Positions 8,300 through 16,620 of a stretch of 64,000 nucleotides of DNA are shown in pieces. The stretch is from Cognataquiflexum gelatinilyticum (lineage in GTDB: Bacteria > Bacteroidota > Bacteroidia > Cytophagales > Cyclobacteriaceae): assembly GCF_024813435.1 (NCBI RefSeq), contig NZ_JANAEZ010000002.1, forward strand, positions 372,001-436,000, written 5' to 3'. The notes under the pieces are model-generated. The model did no database searches. It worked only from the letters and a program-made list of their open reading frames with translations, and was not told the origin of the DNA. Positions within the stretch are counted from its first letter, which is position 1; each line of letters begins with the position of its first letter. The position numbers were made by a program, and so were the translations under genes.

Positions 8300-9364
8300 A
8301 TGAGCAGATTACAATCATTAGCCAGCAGTTTAGCAGCGATAATGGTGACAGGAAGTATAGTTTCCTGCGAGCCTAAAGAAGAACCTATTGTCGACCTTCC
8401 GGCTGTTGAAGAAGGTCTAATCGAGATCAACGGCGGAGGCGCCACTTTTCCCAATATGGTGTTTGTCAGCCTTCGAAGCGAAGAACAGTTGGCCGTAGCA
8501 AGAAAAAATTGGGACTTGGCCTTTGACACAAGTTCGGATTTCAAAGTGTTGATCAATGGAACCACCGGTGCCATGGCATATGAAACCACCTCTTCTGATA
8601 TCAATGCAGTCGGTGAAATACAGGCAGAGCCGCTAAGGACTGAAGGTCAACTTGAATTGACTTTCACCAATATGAATAGTATACTCTATGTAGACCATGT
8701 GGAAAATCCTCTTTCTTCGCCTGTCATCAAGGCCATCTCCTCGATTGATGCAGAAAACAAAGTTTATATTCTGAACAGGGGAAGCAGTGGAGCGGATGTA
8801 AGGCCTTGGAAAAAAATTCGGATATTAGAAAAAGATGGAAAGTATGTTTTGCAACATGCAGATATCTCTTCTGCCAATTTTTCTTCTATTGAGATTTCCA
8901 AAAACCCAAGTCTCAATCTAGTTTACTTTTCCTTTGAAAGTGGAATAGTGACAGTGGAGCCTGAAAAGCAAAATTGGGATTTTGTCTGGACTGCGGGCAC
9001 TTCTTCCACTCCTTTCCCTCAAGCTTTAAATGGTACCTTAGCTTATTACTTTCAGGATTTGGTTTACCACAATTCCTATGGCGGCGTCAGTGTAGTCCAG
9101 GTTTTGGAATCAGAAATTGGTTTTGAAAACTTCACTGAACAAAACCTTTCCAACCTGACCCTGAATTCTGAAAATAGACTTTCCATCGGGTCAAGTTGGC
9201 GCTCGGGCGGAGGACCCACTTCAGCACCTTCCATCAGAAATGACAGGTATTATATTCTCAAAGATGTCAAGGGTAACTATTACAAAATAAGATTCTTAGC
9301 GCTGACCAAAGATGGAGAAAGGGGAAAGCCATCTTTTGAGTATGCATTGGTAAAAGCAGGATAA
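8300..9364 (+). CDS. hmuY: HmuY-family heme-binding lipoprotein
   Basis: 354 aa with a lipoprotein-type N-terminus (ATG at 8300, cysteine in SIVSCEPKEE). The VARKNWDLAFDTSSDFKVLINGTTG block and the later QNWDFVWTAGTSSTP repeat are typical of HmuY-like hemophores, which extract heme from host or environmental hemoproteins and deliver it to HmuR. It is longer than Porphyromonas HmuY (about 216 aa) and seems to hold two NWD-type modules. It is 22 bp after the receptor and closes the operon, with a terminator following. Confidence 0.85.
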   Translation: MSRLQSLASSLAAIMVTGSIVSCEPKEEPIVDLPAVEEGLIEINGGGATFPNMVFVSLRSEEQLAVARKNWDLAFDTSSDFKVLINGTTGAMAYETTSSDINAVGEIQAEPLRTEGQLELTFTNMNSILYVDHVENPLSSPVIKAISSIDAENKVYILNRGSSGADVRPWKKIRILEKDGKYVLQHADISSANFSSIEISKNPSLNLVYFSFESGIVTVEPEKQNWDFVWTAGTSSTPFPQALNGTLAYYFQDLVYHNSYGGVSVVQVLESEIGFENFTEQNLSNLTLNSENRLSIGSSWRSGGGPTSAPSIRNDRYYILKDVKGNYYKIRFLALTKDGERGKPSFEYALVKAG

Positions 9365-9392
9365 TGGATGTTTCGATTAGTTAGTAGTCTAC

Positions 9393-9425
9393 CACAGGTT
9401 TCAGAAATGGAGCCTGTGTTTTTCT
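9393..9425 (+). terminator. Rho-independent terminator of the heme operon
   Basis: Stem CACAGG (9393-9398) pairs with CCTGTG (9413-9418), with weaker inner pairs, followed by TTTTTCTTT. It lies 29 bp after the hmuY stop. Confidence 0.7.
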
Positions 9426-9487
9426 TTGTACAGGTAACACAGTAATCCTAGACAATCAATCAATACCTATTTAACTCAATAAACAAC

Positions 9488-9982
9488 CTAAAAAATCCTC
9501 CTCCCAAATAAAAACGCTTTAGTCCAATAGGATTGGCTGAGATTGTCTTCTGTGACGCCAAGCGAGGTGGAGGAATGAATAAAAATGATGTTCCCCTTTG
9601 ACGTATCCGTGACAATCCCGGCATGGGTCACTTGGTTTTTTTTCTTGCCTGTAGCAAAAAAGAGGACATCGCCTTTTTCGAAATTTTTCCCTGAAACCTT
9701 TTTCCCCTCCTTGCTTTGAGCTGCCGAATTGCGTGGCATGGTAATGCCGACACTATAAAAAGAATGGTAGACCAAAGCCGAGCAATCCATCCCCGACCTG
9801 GTAGTGCCTCCATAGCGGTAAGGAGTACCACGGTAGCTTCTTGCCGTTTCGATGACCTTGTTCACATTCTGTTTCCTGAGATTTTTACTGGATGAGCACG
9901 CTCCAAGAAGTAGCAGACAAAAAAGTAACGGCAATATTTGGTGTGAAAAGAACCTTAATTTTTCTCTTGGATTTGTACTCAT
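9488..9982 (-). CDS. NlpC/P60-family peptidoglycan endopeptidase lipoprotein
   Basis: 164 aa with a hydrophobic signal and lipobox LLGAC (Cys29), then an NlpC/P60 cysteine peptidase domain. The catalytic cysteine is in YGGTTRSGMDCSALV, the first histidine in VTHAGIV, and IIFIHSSTS supplies the third polar position. Spr/MepS-like proteins of this size cut stem-peptide cross-links to permit wall growth. It is expressed away from the TPR lipoprotein gene, from which it is separated by 83 bp. Confidence 0.88.
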   Translation of the reverse strand: MSTNPREKLRFFSHQILPLLFCLLLLGACSSSKNLRKQNVNKVIETARSYRGTPYRYGGTTRSGMDCSALVYHSFYSVGITMPRNSAAQSKEGKKVSGKNFEKGDVLFFATGKKKNQVTHAGIVTDTSKGNIIFIHSSTSLGVTEDNLSQSYWTKAFLFGRRIF

Positions 9983-10065
9983 TTGTAATCGAAATATTTT
10001 AAATTCAATAATACATTCCTATTTCCTGCTTTCAAAGGTTTTTCAAGCTTAAAATTTTGATTCAT

Positions 10066-11043
10066 ATGTTAAAGAAAATCGTTTTTTACGGAATCTTGCC
10101 ACTTTTTTTCATTTCCTGTAGCCAAAAGGAAAAGGAGAATAAAGTTATTTACTTAGAAGAAATTTCTCCTGAAACAAAAGTGTTTCAGGCAATTGGCCTG
10201 CTGGGGGATTCGCTTTTCACAGACATCGATTCCGCTTTGCAGCAAGCGCAAATCGAGAAACTTGAAGAAGCTGAAAACCTGTATGGCGAAGATCCAAGTC
10301 TTGAAAATCTGATTTGGATCGGTAGGAGAGAAGCCTACCTCGGAAGGTATGACTTAGCCATCCGGACTTTCAGCAAGGCAGCCAAACAGTTTCCTGAAAA
10401 TTTTGAACCACTGCGGCATAGGGGACACAGGTTTATTTCAATCAGGGAATTTGACCGTGCTATTCTTGATTTTTTGAAAGCAGCGGAACTGATGGAAAAC
10501 CTTCCCCTACAGATCGAACCTGATGGGATGCCCAATAACCAGAACATCCCGCTTTCCAATGGACAATTTAATGTTTGGTACCATTTGGGATTGGCGTACT
10601 ATCTGAAAAATGATTGGGAGAAAGCTTTGGAGGCTTACCAAAAGTGTCTTGAAGTATCTGACAACGATGACCTGATTGTAGCGACATTGGATTGGTACTA
10701 CATGACTTTGGTCAAAATGGGAAAAACCAAAGAGGCCCAAAGCCTGATCAGGGCTGTAAATACCAAGATGACTATCATTGAAAATGATGCGTATTTCAAA
10801 AGAATATTGATGTATAAAGGAGAACTGAAACCGGAAGCGCTGATGGATACGGAGGATTTAAAATCGGAAGATCAAAAGCTTCAATATGTGACACAGGGAT
10901 ATGGATTGGGCAATTATTACTTGTCCAAAGAGGATACCGCCAAAGCAAAATCCATTTTTGAAAATGTCCTTGCAACTGGATATTGGTCGGCTTTTGGCTA
11001 TATTGCTTCAGAAATGGATTTGGCAGGATTAAAAAATGAGTAA
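10066..11043 (+). CDS. TPR-repeat lipoprotein of unknown role
   Basis: 325 aa from the ATG at 10066; an in-frame TTG at 10057 is less likely. It has a lipoprotein signal (lipobox FISC, Cys18), then several TPR helices: ENLIWIGRREAYLGRYDLAIRTFSKAAKQFPE, FEPLRHRGHRFISIREFDRAILDFLKAAELM, NVWYHLGLAYYLKNDWEKALEAYQKCLEV. This predicts a periplasmic-side protein-interaction scaffold. The last codons overlap the following small ORF by 8 bases, so the two are coupled. Confidence 0.8.
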   Translation: MLKKIVFYGILPLFFISCSQKEKENKVIYLEEISPETKVFQAIGLLGDSLFTDIDSALQQAQIEKLEEAENLYGEDPSLENLIWIGRREAYLGRYDLAIRTFSKAAKQFPENFEPLRHRGHRFISIREFDRAILDFLKAAELMENLPLQIEPDGMPNNQNIPLSNGQFNVWYHLGLAYYLKNDWEKALEAYQKCLEVSDNDDLIVATLDWYYMTLVKMGKTKEAQSLIRAVNTKMTIIENDAYFKRILMYKGELKPEALMDTEDLKSEDQKLQYVTQGYGLGNYYLSKEDTAKAKSIFENVLATGYWSAFGYIASEMDLAGLKNE

Positions 11044-11278
11044 AGAAGATTTCAAAATATTACCGCTTCACAAAAAGATCCACATGCTTTATACAGAAGG
11101 GACATTTGTAGTGGGAATTCGATATTATACGCACAAAGTAAATCTCTATCTACTTGAAGATGAATACATAGAGGTTTTTTATAATCATAAATTGGATAAG
11201 ATTGACAAAATAGATTTTTTGGACCACCAACATACCCGCATGAAATTCTATCTCGATCAGATTCAGTTGTCTGTCTGA
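11036..11278 (+). CDS. Small protein of unknown function
   Basis: 80 aa, beginning inside the end of the TPR gene. It is soluble-looking, rich in aromatic and charged residues (KKIHMLYTEGTFVVGIRYYTHKVNLYLLEDEYIEVFYN, HKLDKIDKIDFLDHQH), with alternating beta-strand character and no signal or membrane segment. The ATGA-type overlap and similar codon use make a real gene likely. I recognise no family. Confidence 0.65.
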   Translation: MSKEDFKILPLHKKIHMLYTEGTFVVGIRYYTHKVNLYLLEDEYIEVFYNHKLDKIDKIDFLDHQHTRMKFYLDQIQLSV

Positions 11279-11291
11279 ATCTGTTAAAAAA

Positions 11292-11894
11292 TCAAAGATT
11301 CAAAAGTTGATGGTGGATTTCCATAACTTGGGGAATCAGTAGCTTGTTATCAGTATTTTTGATGACGAAATCTGCCAATTTGTTTTTTTCCTCATCAGGA
11401 AGCTGCTTGTCAATAATATCGTTTACCTGTTTTTCATTCCGGTGTGGGTCCCTCATCAATACCCTAGAAATACGGATTCTGATCGGTGAGGATACATTGA
11501 TGACCTTGTCAAGGTCTTTGTACGACCCGGTTTCAAAAAGCAAAGCTGCCTCTTTGAGTACATAGGGGGCTGTTTGGGCATTTGCCCAATTTTCAAAGTC
11601 AGCTTTGACGGCAGGATGGACAAGCCCATTGATGATTTTTACTTTTTCCTCATCCGAAAAAACCTGTGAAGCCAAAAATGCCCTGTTGAGCACTCCTGCT
11701 TCTGAATAACTTTCTTGTCCAAAGTTATCTTTTATCTGTTCTTTCAAAGCCTCATCATTGGCCATGAGCCACTTTGCCCTGTCATCGGCATAATAAACAG
11801 GGATTCCCAAAATTGAAAAAATCCTGGCAACAGTGGATTTCCCTGACCCGATTCCTCCTGTGATCCCTACCAAGATTGGTTTATGGTTTGTCAT
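11292..11894 (-). CDS. coaE: Dephospho-CoA kinase
   Basis: 200 aa, the normal CoaE length. It carries the P-loop GITGGIGSGKSTVARIF at the N-terminus, YYADDRAK (substrate Asp region) and the helical lid PHRNEKQVNDIIDKQLPDEEK. It performs the last step of coenzyme A synthesis, ATP-dependent phosphorylation of the ribose 3'-OH. It is the final gene of the nusB-ytxH-DUF1573-yajC-ybbR-coaE operon and overlaps ybbR by 14 bases. Confidence 0.97.
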   Translation of the reverse strand: MTNHKPILVGITGGIGSGKSTVARIFSILGIPVYYADDRAKWLMANDEALKEQIKDNFGQESYSEAGVLNRAFLASQVFSDEEKVKIINGLVHPAVKADFENWANAQTAPYVLKEAALLFETGSYKDLDKVINVSSPIRIRISRVLMRDPHRNEKQVNDIIDKQLPDEEKNKLADFVIKNTDNKLLIPQVMEIHHQLLNL

Positions 11895-12852
11895 ACTTCA
11901 GTTTCAAAACCTCAGGTTCAAACTTGATTTTTTCTAAAAATACCGGTTTCGGCTTAACTTCCACAAAAATGGTACTGTCTTCCCTGTCTCGGTTATTGTA
12001 ATTTAGAATTGCTTCAAATTCATACTCGCTGAGCTCTGTCACTTTTCTTTCATCAATGAAATATGACATGATGATATTGGAGGGCTCTTGGGCAAGGCTG
12101 ACATTTTTTGGAAAATTGAGCATTTTAATTTTCAATCTCTTATTACCTTCCAACATTTGGAAAACCTCAAATTTTACCTGAACACTTTCATCCTCTAAAG
12201 TTAAAAAATCAGTATACGCCGAAGGCAAAGTCAGGGGTATGAGTTTGTTGAAGTCTTTATTGATTTTATCTTCCCCTAAATTCACTTTCAAGACCCCGTC
12301 CAATTCCTGAAGGATAGAAGTCGGGCCTTTGATATCAACAAAAGGCGGATCTATATTAATGGAGCTTCCGAGTCTGAAATTCTGGGCAAGGGTAGTCGAA
12401 GTAGTATCAATTTCAATTTTGACTTTCCTTGTGACGATTTTATCAATATTGAATTTGATGGTGTCAGTAACCATCGATACCAAAACCGAAGGAGTAAGGT
12501 TTTCGGCAAGCGTTCTCCTGAGTTCGGATGTCAGGATATAATTTTTTGTGGAGGGGTTATTGATTTCGATCAAAAATGGACTTTCATTGATTTTGAAGTA
12601 CTTCCTCAATAAATCCCAACCATTTCCATTGATCTCGATTTTGATTCGTTTTGGCAATTCTTCGACAGGCATAAACTCCGTATCATCGAAAACAATTTCG
12701 ATGGGATAATCCACGACAGTATTGTAATTGTCTTTGTTGAGTGCATTTAAAAGCCAAAAAGTGGCGGCTGCGAGAAAACACAGGGCCGCCACTTTCATGT
12801 TTGCAATCTTTTGCGGATTAATGTTGGTAAGGAGTTTCTTAAGCTTGGCCAA
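11881..12852 (-). CDS. YbbR-like domain protein
   Basis: About 323 aa. It has one N-terminal membrane segment (MKVAALCFLAAATFWLLNAL) followed by extracytoplasmic YbbR-type beta repeats (YPIEIVFDDTEFMP, KVKIEIDTTSTTLAQNFRLGSSI, VDIKGPTSILQELDGV). YbbR proteins accompany c-di-AMP cyclase in Firmicutes; here no cyclase gene is adjacent. The start is uncertain. An ATG at 12915 lies inside yajC, the TTG at 12852 lies just after the yajC stop, and an ATG at 12798 would begin at the membrane segment. I prefer 12852 for operon spacing. Confidence 0.8.
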   Translation of the reverse strand: MAKLKKLLTNINPQKIANMKVAALCFLAAATFWLLNALNKDNYNTVVDYPIEIVFDDTEFMPVEELPKRIKIEINGNGWDLLRKYFKINESPFLIEINNPSTKNYILTSELRRTLAENLTPSVLVSMVTDTIKFNIDKIVTRKVKIEIDTTSTTLAQNFRLGSSINIDPPFVDIKGPTSILQELDGVLKVNLGEDKINKDFNKLIPLTLPSAYTDFLTLEDESVQVKFEVFQMLEGNKRLKIKMLNFPKNVSLAQEPSNIIMSYFIDERKVTELSEYEFEAILNYNNRDREDSTIFVEVKPKPVFLEKIKFEPEVLKLKYDKP

Positions 12853-12859
12853 GTTTATT

Positions 12860-13174
12860 TTATTTGGTTCCTGTTGCTTTTTTGGTGAAATCAGCTGAGA
12901 TGGCAGATTTTTCAACCTTCAATTTCATTCCTTTATCCAATTCCAATGTAACCGTATCACCTTCAATGGAATATATTTTTCCATGGATTCCTCCGATTGT
13001 GACTGCGGTATCTCCCTTCTTGATGGATTCAAGAAAGTTTTTGGTTTCTTTTTGTTTTTTCTGCTGAGGTCTGATCATGAAGAAATACATGATAAGGATG
13101 ATGGATCCGAAAAGAAATACCTGACCCATTATTTCAGAACTCAAAAACGACTGCAATAAAACCTGGTTGTTCAT
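12860..13174 (-). CDS. yajC: Preprotein translocase subunit YajC
   Basis: 104 aa with one N-terminal membrane helix (GQVFLFGSIILIMYFFMIRPQQKKQKE) and the small cytoplasmic beta domain GDTAVTIGGIHGKIYSIEGDTVTLEL. Both are diagnostic of YajC, the SecDF-associated partner of the SecYEG translocon. It sits between the DUF1573 protein and ybbR, a conserved Bacteroidota order. Confidence 0.96.
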   Translation of the reverse strand: MNNQVLLQSFLSSEIMGQVFLFGSIILIMYFFMIRPQQKKQKETKNFLESIKKGDTAVTIGGIHGKIYSIEGDTVTLELDKGMKLKVEKSAISADFTKKATGTK

Positions 13175-13177
13175 AAA

Positions 13178-13723
13178 TTATTTTTTTACTGGACCCAATT
13201 GGGCAGGACCGGCACTAGCCAGCTTTGGTGTTACATTTCCTTTTAATCTCAATCTTGTCACATTAGGGTTGGTATTGGCCTGAATGGTAACAGTAGGAGC
13301 CTGAGTTCCGGTTTTAGCAGTGGAGTTAAATACCACTTTGACAAATCCTTCTTCACCAGGTTTTACTGGAGTTTTGGTCCAGTCAGGGCTTGTACAGCCA
13401 CATGAAGCAGTGATATTGGAAATCACCAAAGGTGCTTGGCCTTCATTGGTGAATTTGAAAATATGTTCCACAACTTTTCCTTCACTGATGGTACCAAAAT
13501 CAAATTCCATTTCAGAAAAACCAAACTGTCCCAAAGAACTAGGGTCGGCATCGACAACATTGGTGACATTGGCAGGAACAGCTGCAGGCTGTGCTGCTTC
13601 AAGTTTTGCCAGTTTCTCTTCCAATGCAGCAATTTTGTCTGATTGGTCATCTTTTTTTGTTTCGCAACTTGCAGCCATCAAAGCTACTGCAAGAGTCAGG
13701 GCCGATAATCTGAAATATTTCAT
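13178..13723 (-). CDS. DUF1573-domain lipoprotein
   Basis: 181 aa. It has a lipoprotein signal (AASC), then a charged coiled-coil stretch (DDQSDKIAALEEKLAKLEAA), then a DUF1573 immunoglobulin-like domain: FGTISEGKVVEHIFKFTNEG, PLVISNITASCGCTSPDW, KPGEEGFVKVVFNST. The paired cysteines of SCGCT are typical. The function of the family is unknown; the fold is ASH/MSP-like. It is 3 bp upstream of yajC. Confidence 0.9.
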   Translation of the reverse strand: MKYFRLSALTLAVALMAASCETKKDDQSDKIAALEEKLAKLEAAQPAAVPANVTNVVDADPSSLGQFGFSEMEFDFGTISEGKVVEHIFKFTNEGQAPLVISNITASCGCTSPDWTKTPVKPGEEGFVKVVFNSTAKTGTQAPTVTIQANTNPNVTRLRLKGNVTPKLASAGPAQLGPVKK

Positions 13724-13735
13724 AATAAATAGGGG

Positions 13736-14038
13736 TTAATTAGCTTCTCTGTTGATTTGTTCGATAAGTTTATTGACGTCGCTGAGCAAATTCTCTGCTT
13801 TGTTTTTAGCATCCGAAATTACTTTGTTTCCTTCTGATTTTGCTTCGTTGAACGGAAGATTTTTTCCATCAATCAAATCATTGATCAATTTTTCCAATTC
13901 TTCCTTGTATTTAAAAAGCTGATAGGAAAGTTTGTCCCTCGTGTTTTTGCCTGTATCGGGAGCAAACAAAATCCCTAATGCTGCACCAATGCCAGTCCCG
14001 ACAAGTAATGCAATCCATGCGTTAGAATTTTTGCTCAT
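13736..14038 (-). CDS. YtxH-domain membrane-associated protein
   Basis: 100 aa from the ATG at 14038; a start at 14080 would run into nusB. An N-terminal glycine-rich membrane segment (WIALLVGTGIGAALGILFAPDTGKNTRDKL) matches YtxH (gas-vesicle-like) proteins, followed by an amphipathic helical tail (KAENLLSDVNKLIEQ). It lies between nusB and the DUF1573 gene in one operon. YtxH proteins are linked to general stress in Bacillus; the role here is unknown. Confidence 0.88.
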   Translation of the reverse strand: MSKNSNAWIALLVGTGIGAALGILFAPDTGKNTRDKLSYQLFKYKEELEKLINDLIDGKNLPFNEAKSEGNKVISDAKNKAENLLSDVNKLIEQINREAN

Positions 14039-14051
14039 TGTTATGATATTT

Positions 14052-15236
14052 TTATTTGTTGTCCAATAATCCTCTTCCACTCTTACGGATTTCTCCGGAT
14101 TCTGTTAATTCCTTTGACAAAACGTCCAAAAGTCCGTTTACAAATTGTTTGCTTTTTGGGGTACTGTAGGTTTTTGAAATGTCAATGTATTCGTTGATAC
14201 TCACTTTGACGGGAATACTCGGAAAATTTTTCATTTCTGTAAGCGCCATCGAAATGATGATTTTATCCGTTTGGGCTACCCTTTCAATATCCCAGTTTTG
14301 TGTTCTTTTGGATATTAATTCTTTATTGATTTCGTCATTTTCGACGGTCAAGTTAAAGATATTTTGGAAAAATTCCTTGTCATCTTCCCAGTTGATGGCG
14401 ATTTCTGGAAGCACTTCTCCGGCGGAATCGTAGTGATCTTTGACGTTTTTAAGCACTTTTGATGCCAAGCTTCTTACGATAGACTTGTTTTCCGTCCAAT
14501 TAAAATCTTTTTCTGAAAAGAAATTCAAAACCGCATCTGTTTTAAAAATTACCTTCTTCAAAATCTCATCAGCTATCTCAAAATCATCCTCTAAAGTCGG
14601 ATCTGAGATTTTGATATAGTTTTGATATGATTCCAGAGGCTTAATATAATCTCTAAACCATTCTTTGATCTCCAATTCGAGTTCACCTATATCCACATGC
14701 TGTCTTGTGACGGCAGATTTATATTCGGCAGAATTTCTGATTTTTTGGAGTATTTTATTTTTTGCAAAATTCAGATCACCTTCAGTAGGTAGTATTTTGT
14801 CTGTTGCATATTTCTTTTTCTTCTCAGCTTCACTTGCAACATGGTCTGTAAATGCAAGGAGAAGTTCGATCGAATACAGGTAGAGTTGTGGTAATCTCTC
14901 GGCCGACGCGATCATGTTTTTTGACAAAAAATCGAAATCCTTTTTGTTTGAAGAATGGTAAAAGTTGATGGCGCGTCTTGCCTCTTTTAGAATTCTTTCA
15001 TTGGTATCGCTTTTTGAGGTCAGTTTGTCGCTGTTCAGGTTGTTGATAAAAATCTCTGTGCTGATCGCGGACTCTTTTTTAAGTAAATTTTTGTCCTGCA
15101 CTTCCATACTGTTAAGATCAGGCAAAAAGGCATCTTTGATTTGGTCTTTTGCGAGATTGAAATTGGAAGCCCTGCACTGTTCGTAGGCATAAAGGTTTTG
15201 AAAAGCCTTGACCCTAAGTATTCGTCTGTTTAACAT
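14052..15236 (-). CDS. nusB: NusB-family transcription antitermination protein (long form)
   Basis: 394 aa from the ATG at 15236 (MLNRRILRVKAFQNLYAY). This is much longer than E. coli NusB (139 aa). The N-terminal part is the extended region found in Bacteroidota NusB. The canonical RNA-binding/NusE-binding NusB fold is C-terminal (ISKRTQNWDIERVAQTDKIIISMALTEMKNF, VSINEYIDISKTYSTPKSKQFVNGLLDVLSKEL). It should act in rRNA antitermination with NusE and NusG. First gene of the six-gene operon ending in coaE. Confidence 0.92.
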   Translation of the reverse strand: MLNRRILRVKAFQNLYAYEQCRASNFNLAKDQIKDAFLPDLNSMEVQDKNLLKKESAISTEIFINNLNSDKLTSKSDTNERILKEARRAINFYHSSNKKDFDFLSKNMIASAERLPQLYLYSIELLLAFTDHVASEAEKKKKYATDKILPTEGDLNFAKNKILQKIRNSAEYKSAVTRQHVDIGELELEIKEWFRDYIKPLESYQNYIKISDPTLEDDFEIADEILKKVIFKTDAVLNFFSEKDFNWTENKSIVRSLASKVLKNVKDHYDSAGEVLPEIAINWEDDKEFFQNIFNLTVENDEINKELISKRTQNWDIERVAQTDKIIISMALTEMKNFPSIPVKVSINEYIDISKTYSTPKSKQFVNGLLDVLSKELTESGEIRKSGRGLLDNK

Positions 15237-15317
15237 ACCTGAAATAAAAGAACGTAAATATAATTCAATTTGGGGAAGGTTAAGGAATGAATGGCACTTA
15301 AACCTTTCAAGAATACA

Positions 15318-15359
15318 AAAAACCACCTGATTCAGTTCAAAATTTGAAAAATCAGGTGG
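15318..15359 (-). terminator. Rho-independent terminator of the leucine dehydrogenase gene
   Basis: Perfect 10-bp stem CCACCTGATT (15323-15332) / AATCAGGTGG (15350-15359). Read on the minus strand it is followed by TTTTTT. It ends transcription from leucine dehydrogenase before nusB. Confidence 0.85.
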
Positions 15360-15373
15360 CTTTTAATAGAAGT

Positions 15374-16477
15374 TTACCAATATGGCAATTTTACTTTGCC
15401 GATGGCTTCAATCCTGTTCCAAGCCATTTCTGTTGCAGCCTGTTGTGATGGAATATTTTCTTTTTCTGATTTGTCCAAAATGGAGGTACAGATATCATAG
15501 ATTTTTTCTGCATGCTTATAGGTGAGGTCTCTGTTGTATCCTCCTACAAATTCCGCATAGACATTGATCAATCCGCCAGCATTGATCAAGAAATCCGGTG
15601 CATAAGTAATCCCTTTTTCCAAAAGCATTTTTCCATGTACAGCTTCGTCCTGAAGTTGGTTGTTGGCGGCACCAGCAATTACCTGGCATTTTAACCTGTC
15701 AATTGTCTGGTCATTGACAGTCGCTCCCAAGGCACATGGGGCATATATGTCCATTTCCAAATCATAAATCACATTTGGGTCCACTACTGTAGCTCCGGTA
15801 TCTTTGGATACTTGCTTTAGCCTGTCTTCAAAAATATCTGTGATGAAAACATGTGCATTTTCTTTGACTAGGTATTCTACCAAGTATTTGCCCACCTGGC
15901 CAATTCCCTGAACAATGATCTTTTTTCCTGTAAGGCTGTCTGAACCGTAAGCTTTTTTTGCAGCAGACTTCATACCCAAATATGTGCCATATGCCGTGAC
16001 GGGTGATGGGTCACCACCTCCACCTCTAACCTCAGGCAAACCTGTCACATATTTAGTCTCCATGGCGATATATTCCATATCGCTGGTTTTCATATTGACA
16101 TCTTCCGCAGTAATATATCTGCCTCCGAGGCTGTTTATAAACTTACCGAATCTCCTGAGATAGGCTTCGTTTTTCAACTTTGGATCACCGATCAAGACCG
16201 CTTTGCCTCCGCCGATATTGAGTCCTGAAATGGCCGCTTTGAAGGTCATGCCTCTGGATAAGCGCAAGACATCTGTAATGGCTTCAGCCTCGGAAGTATA
16301 ATTCCACATCCTTGTGCCGCCGAGTGCCGGTCCCAATACAGTATTATGTATGGCAATGATTGCTTTTAAGCCTGTCGGTTCGTCGTAGCATACGACTAGC
16401 TGCTCATGGCCGAGAGAGGTGATCTGTCCATATATGGAGCCTTCCCTCACTTTTTCCTCAGTTTTAATCTCTAGCAT
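15374..16477 (-). CDS. ldh: Leucine (branched-chain amino acid) dehydrogenase
   Basis: 367 aa of the Glu/Leu/Phe/Val dehydrogenase family, at the leucine dehydrogenase length of about 365. It catalyses NAD-dependent reversible deamination of Leu/Ile/Val. Visible: LGPALGGTRMWNY, the catalytic lysine loop SGLNIGGGKAVLIGDPK, EDVNMKTSDMEYIAMETKYVTG, and the Rossmann motif VQGIGQVGKYL. It is monocistronic with its own promoter and terminator. Phenylalanine dehydrogenase is the nearest alternative, but GGGKAVL with this length favours leucine. Confidence 0.9.
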   Translation of the reverse strand: MLEIKTEEKVREGSIYGQITSLGHEQLVVCYDEPTGLKAIIAIHNTVLGPALGGTRMWNYTSEAEAITDVLRLSRGMTFKAAISGLNIGGGKAVLIGDPKLKNEAYLRRFGKFINSLGGRYITAEDVNMKTSDMEYIAMETKYVTGLPEVRGGGGDPSPVTAYGTYLGMKSAAKKAYGSDSLTGKKIIVQGIGQVGKYLVEYLVKENAHVFITDIFEDRLKQVSKDTGATVVDPNVIYDLEMDIYAPCALGATVNDQTIDRLKCQVIAGAANNQLQDEAVHGKMLLEKGITYAPDFLINAGGLINVYAEFVGGYNRDLTYKHAEKIYDICTSILDKSEKENIPSQQAATEMAWNRIEAIGKVKLPYW

Positions 16478-16534
16478 TTGAACTTGGAATTTTATATTGT
16501 GTTATATTTGGGATTGGTGTTTGAAAACGCGGGA

Positions 16535-16542
16535 CAAAATTA
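16535..16542 (-). promoter_or_regulatory. -7 promoter box for leucine dehydrogenase
   Basis: TAATTTTG on the minus strand matches TAnnTTTG and is 58 bp upstream of the ATG. I do not see a well-spaced -33 TTTG. Confidence 0.35.
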
Positions 16543-16620
16543 TATATTTTGAATGAGGTTTTCTAACGCAATTAAAAGAGTATTATAAAACAAATCAAGA
16601 GTTTTAAAAATTTTTCTTTC

